Assembly (NCBI GenBank): GCA_947501275.1
Contig: CANMVD010000001.1
Span: forward strand, 930,001-994,000
Direction of reading: 5' to 3'
DNA from: an uncultured Tateyamaria sp.
Lineage (GTDB): Bacteria > Pseudomonadota > Alphaproteobacteria > Rhodobacterales > Rhodobacteraceae
DNA: 64,000 bases
A program made the translations under genes and the position numbers. Position 1 is the first letter of the stretch. Each line of letters opens with the position of its first letter. Below are positions 63,950 to 64,000 of the stretch, piece after piece. The notes beneath the pieces are model-generated. The model saw only the letters and a list, made by a program, of their open reading frames with translations. It was not told where the DNA came from and did not search any database.

Positions 63950-64000
63950 ATGGCCCGTCTGTTCCACGTTCCTCTCTCCCCGTTTTGCCGCAAGGTGCGT
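63950..64000 (+). CDS. Glutathione S-transferase family protein, 5' part only
   Basis: The frame from ATG at 63950 runs to the window edge and reads MARLFHVPLSPFCRKVR, the typical opening of bacterial glutathione S-transferases, with the SPFCRK glutathione-site segment. Only 17 residues are visible, so the assignment rests on this motif alone. Confidence 0.6.
   Translation, partial: MARLFHVPLSPFCRKVR

Noticed and set aside
1-64000. CRISPR array, insertion sequence, prophage or rRNA
   Set aside because: Reading the window showed no regularly spaced repeats, transposase or integrase motifs, phage structural genes or rRNA-like stretches.

Overview
The window looks like a chromosomal segment of a marine alphaproteobacterium of the Rhodobacteraceae (Roseobacter group). 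The evidence is family-level: Core-2/I-branching-type glycosyltransferases with a long C-terminal extension, a kdsD-lptCAB-hpf-ptsN block, a paa operon that begins with the thiolase and ends with paaX, several TRAP and sugar ABC systems, the NDUFA9-like protein, and NodH-type sulfotransferases. I cannot name a genus from the sequence alone. No integrase, transposase, phage gene or CRISPR array was seen.

Layout. (1) 1-5.5 kb, plus strand: two glycosyltransferases, a Branch-type glycosyltransferase and a NodH-like sulfotransferase, probably making or decorating a sulfated surface glycan. (2) 5.5-17.8 kb, minus strand, one nearly unbroken gene run: paaJABCDEZ-paaX (aerobic phenylacetyl-CoA pathway), then an RNase D-like gene, kdsD, lptC, lptA, lptB, hpf and ptsN. 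(3) 18.1-27.9 kb: a carbohydrate ABC operon with a GH2 beta-mannosidase, an isomerase-like protein and a Gfo/Idh oxidoreductase, controlled by a divergent LacI-type regulator through a long palindrome. (4) 28.2-33.2 kb: divergent sulfotransferase genes (one fused to a capsule-type glycosyltransferase), a gene-poor gap, an intradiol-dioxygenase-like exported protein with a ferric-reductase-like membrane protein, and a DUF1835 protein. (5) 33.2-39.4 kb: an aldo/keto reductase, then a TRAP transporter, a GntR/FCD regulator, an SDR and a KdgF-like cupin that look like an unsaturated-uronate (alginate or pectin breakdown product) uptake locus sharing a GTATAC-centred operator. (6) 39.5-52.4 kb: an alpha-glucosidase and a complete glycogen cycle (glgB, glgC, glgA, glgX, pgm, glgP). 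(7) 52.5-64 kb: tRNA-Leu(CAG), an NDUFA9-like protein, uppP, glutamate synthase (gltD and gltB, separated by two other genes), an SGNH hydrolase, mtgA and the start of a glutathione S-transferase.

How it fits together. Much of the window deals with carbon from algae: beta-mannosides, uronates and alpha-glucosides are taken up or hydrolysed, surplus glucose is stored as glycogen, and phenylacetate is degraded. Envelope assembly is represented by kdsD, lptABC, uppP, mtgA and the sulfated-glycan genes. The most informative non-coding signals are three palindromic regulatory sites (paa, mannoside, uronate), two or three intercistronic hairpins that probably set expression ratios inside operons, and a repeated TTAAGTCC-type motif between uppP and gltD.

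Limits: there were no database searches or alignments. Families are named from motifs recognised by eye, and regulators were linked to sites by position and symmetry only.
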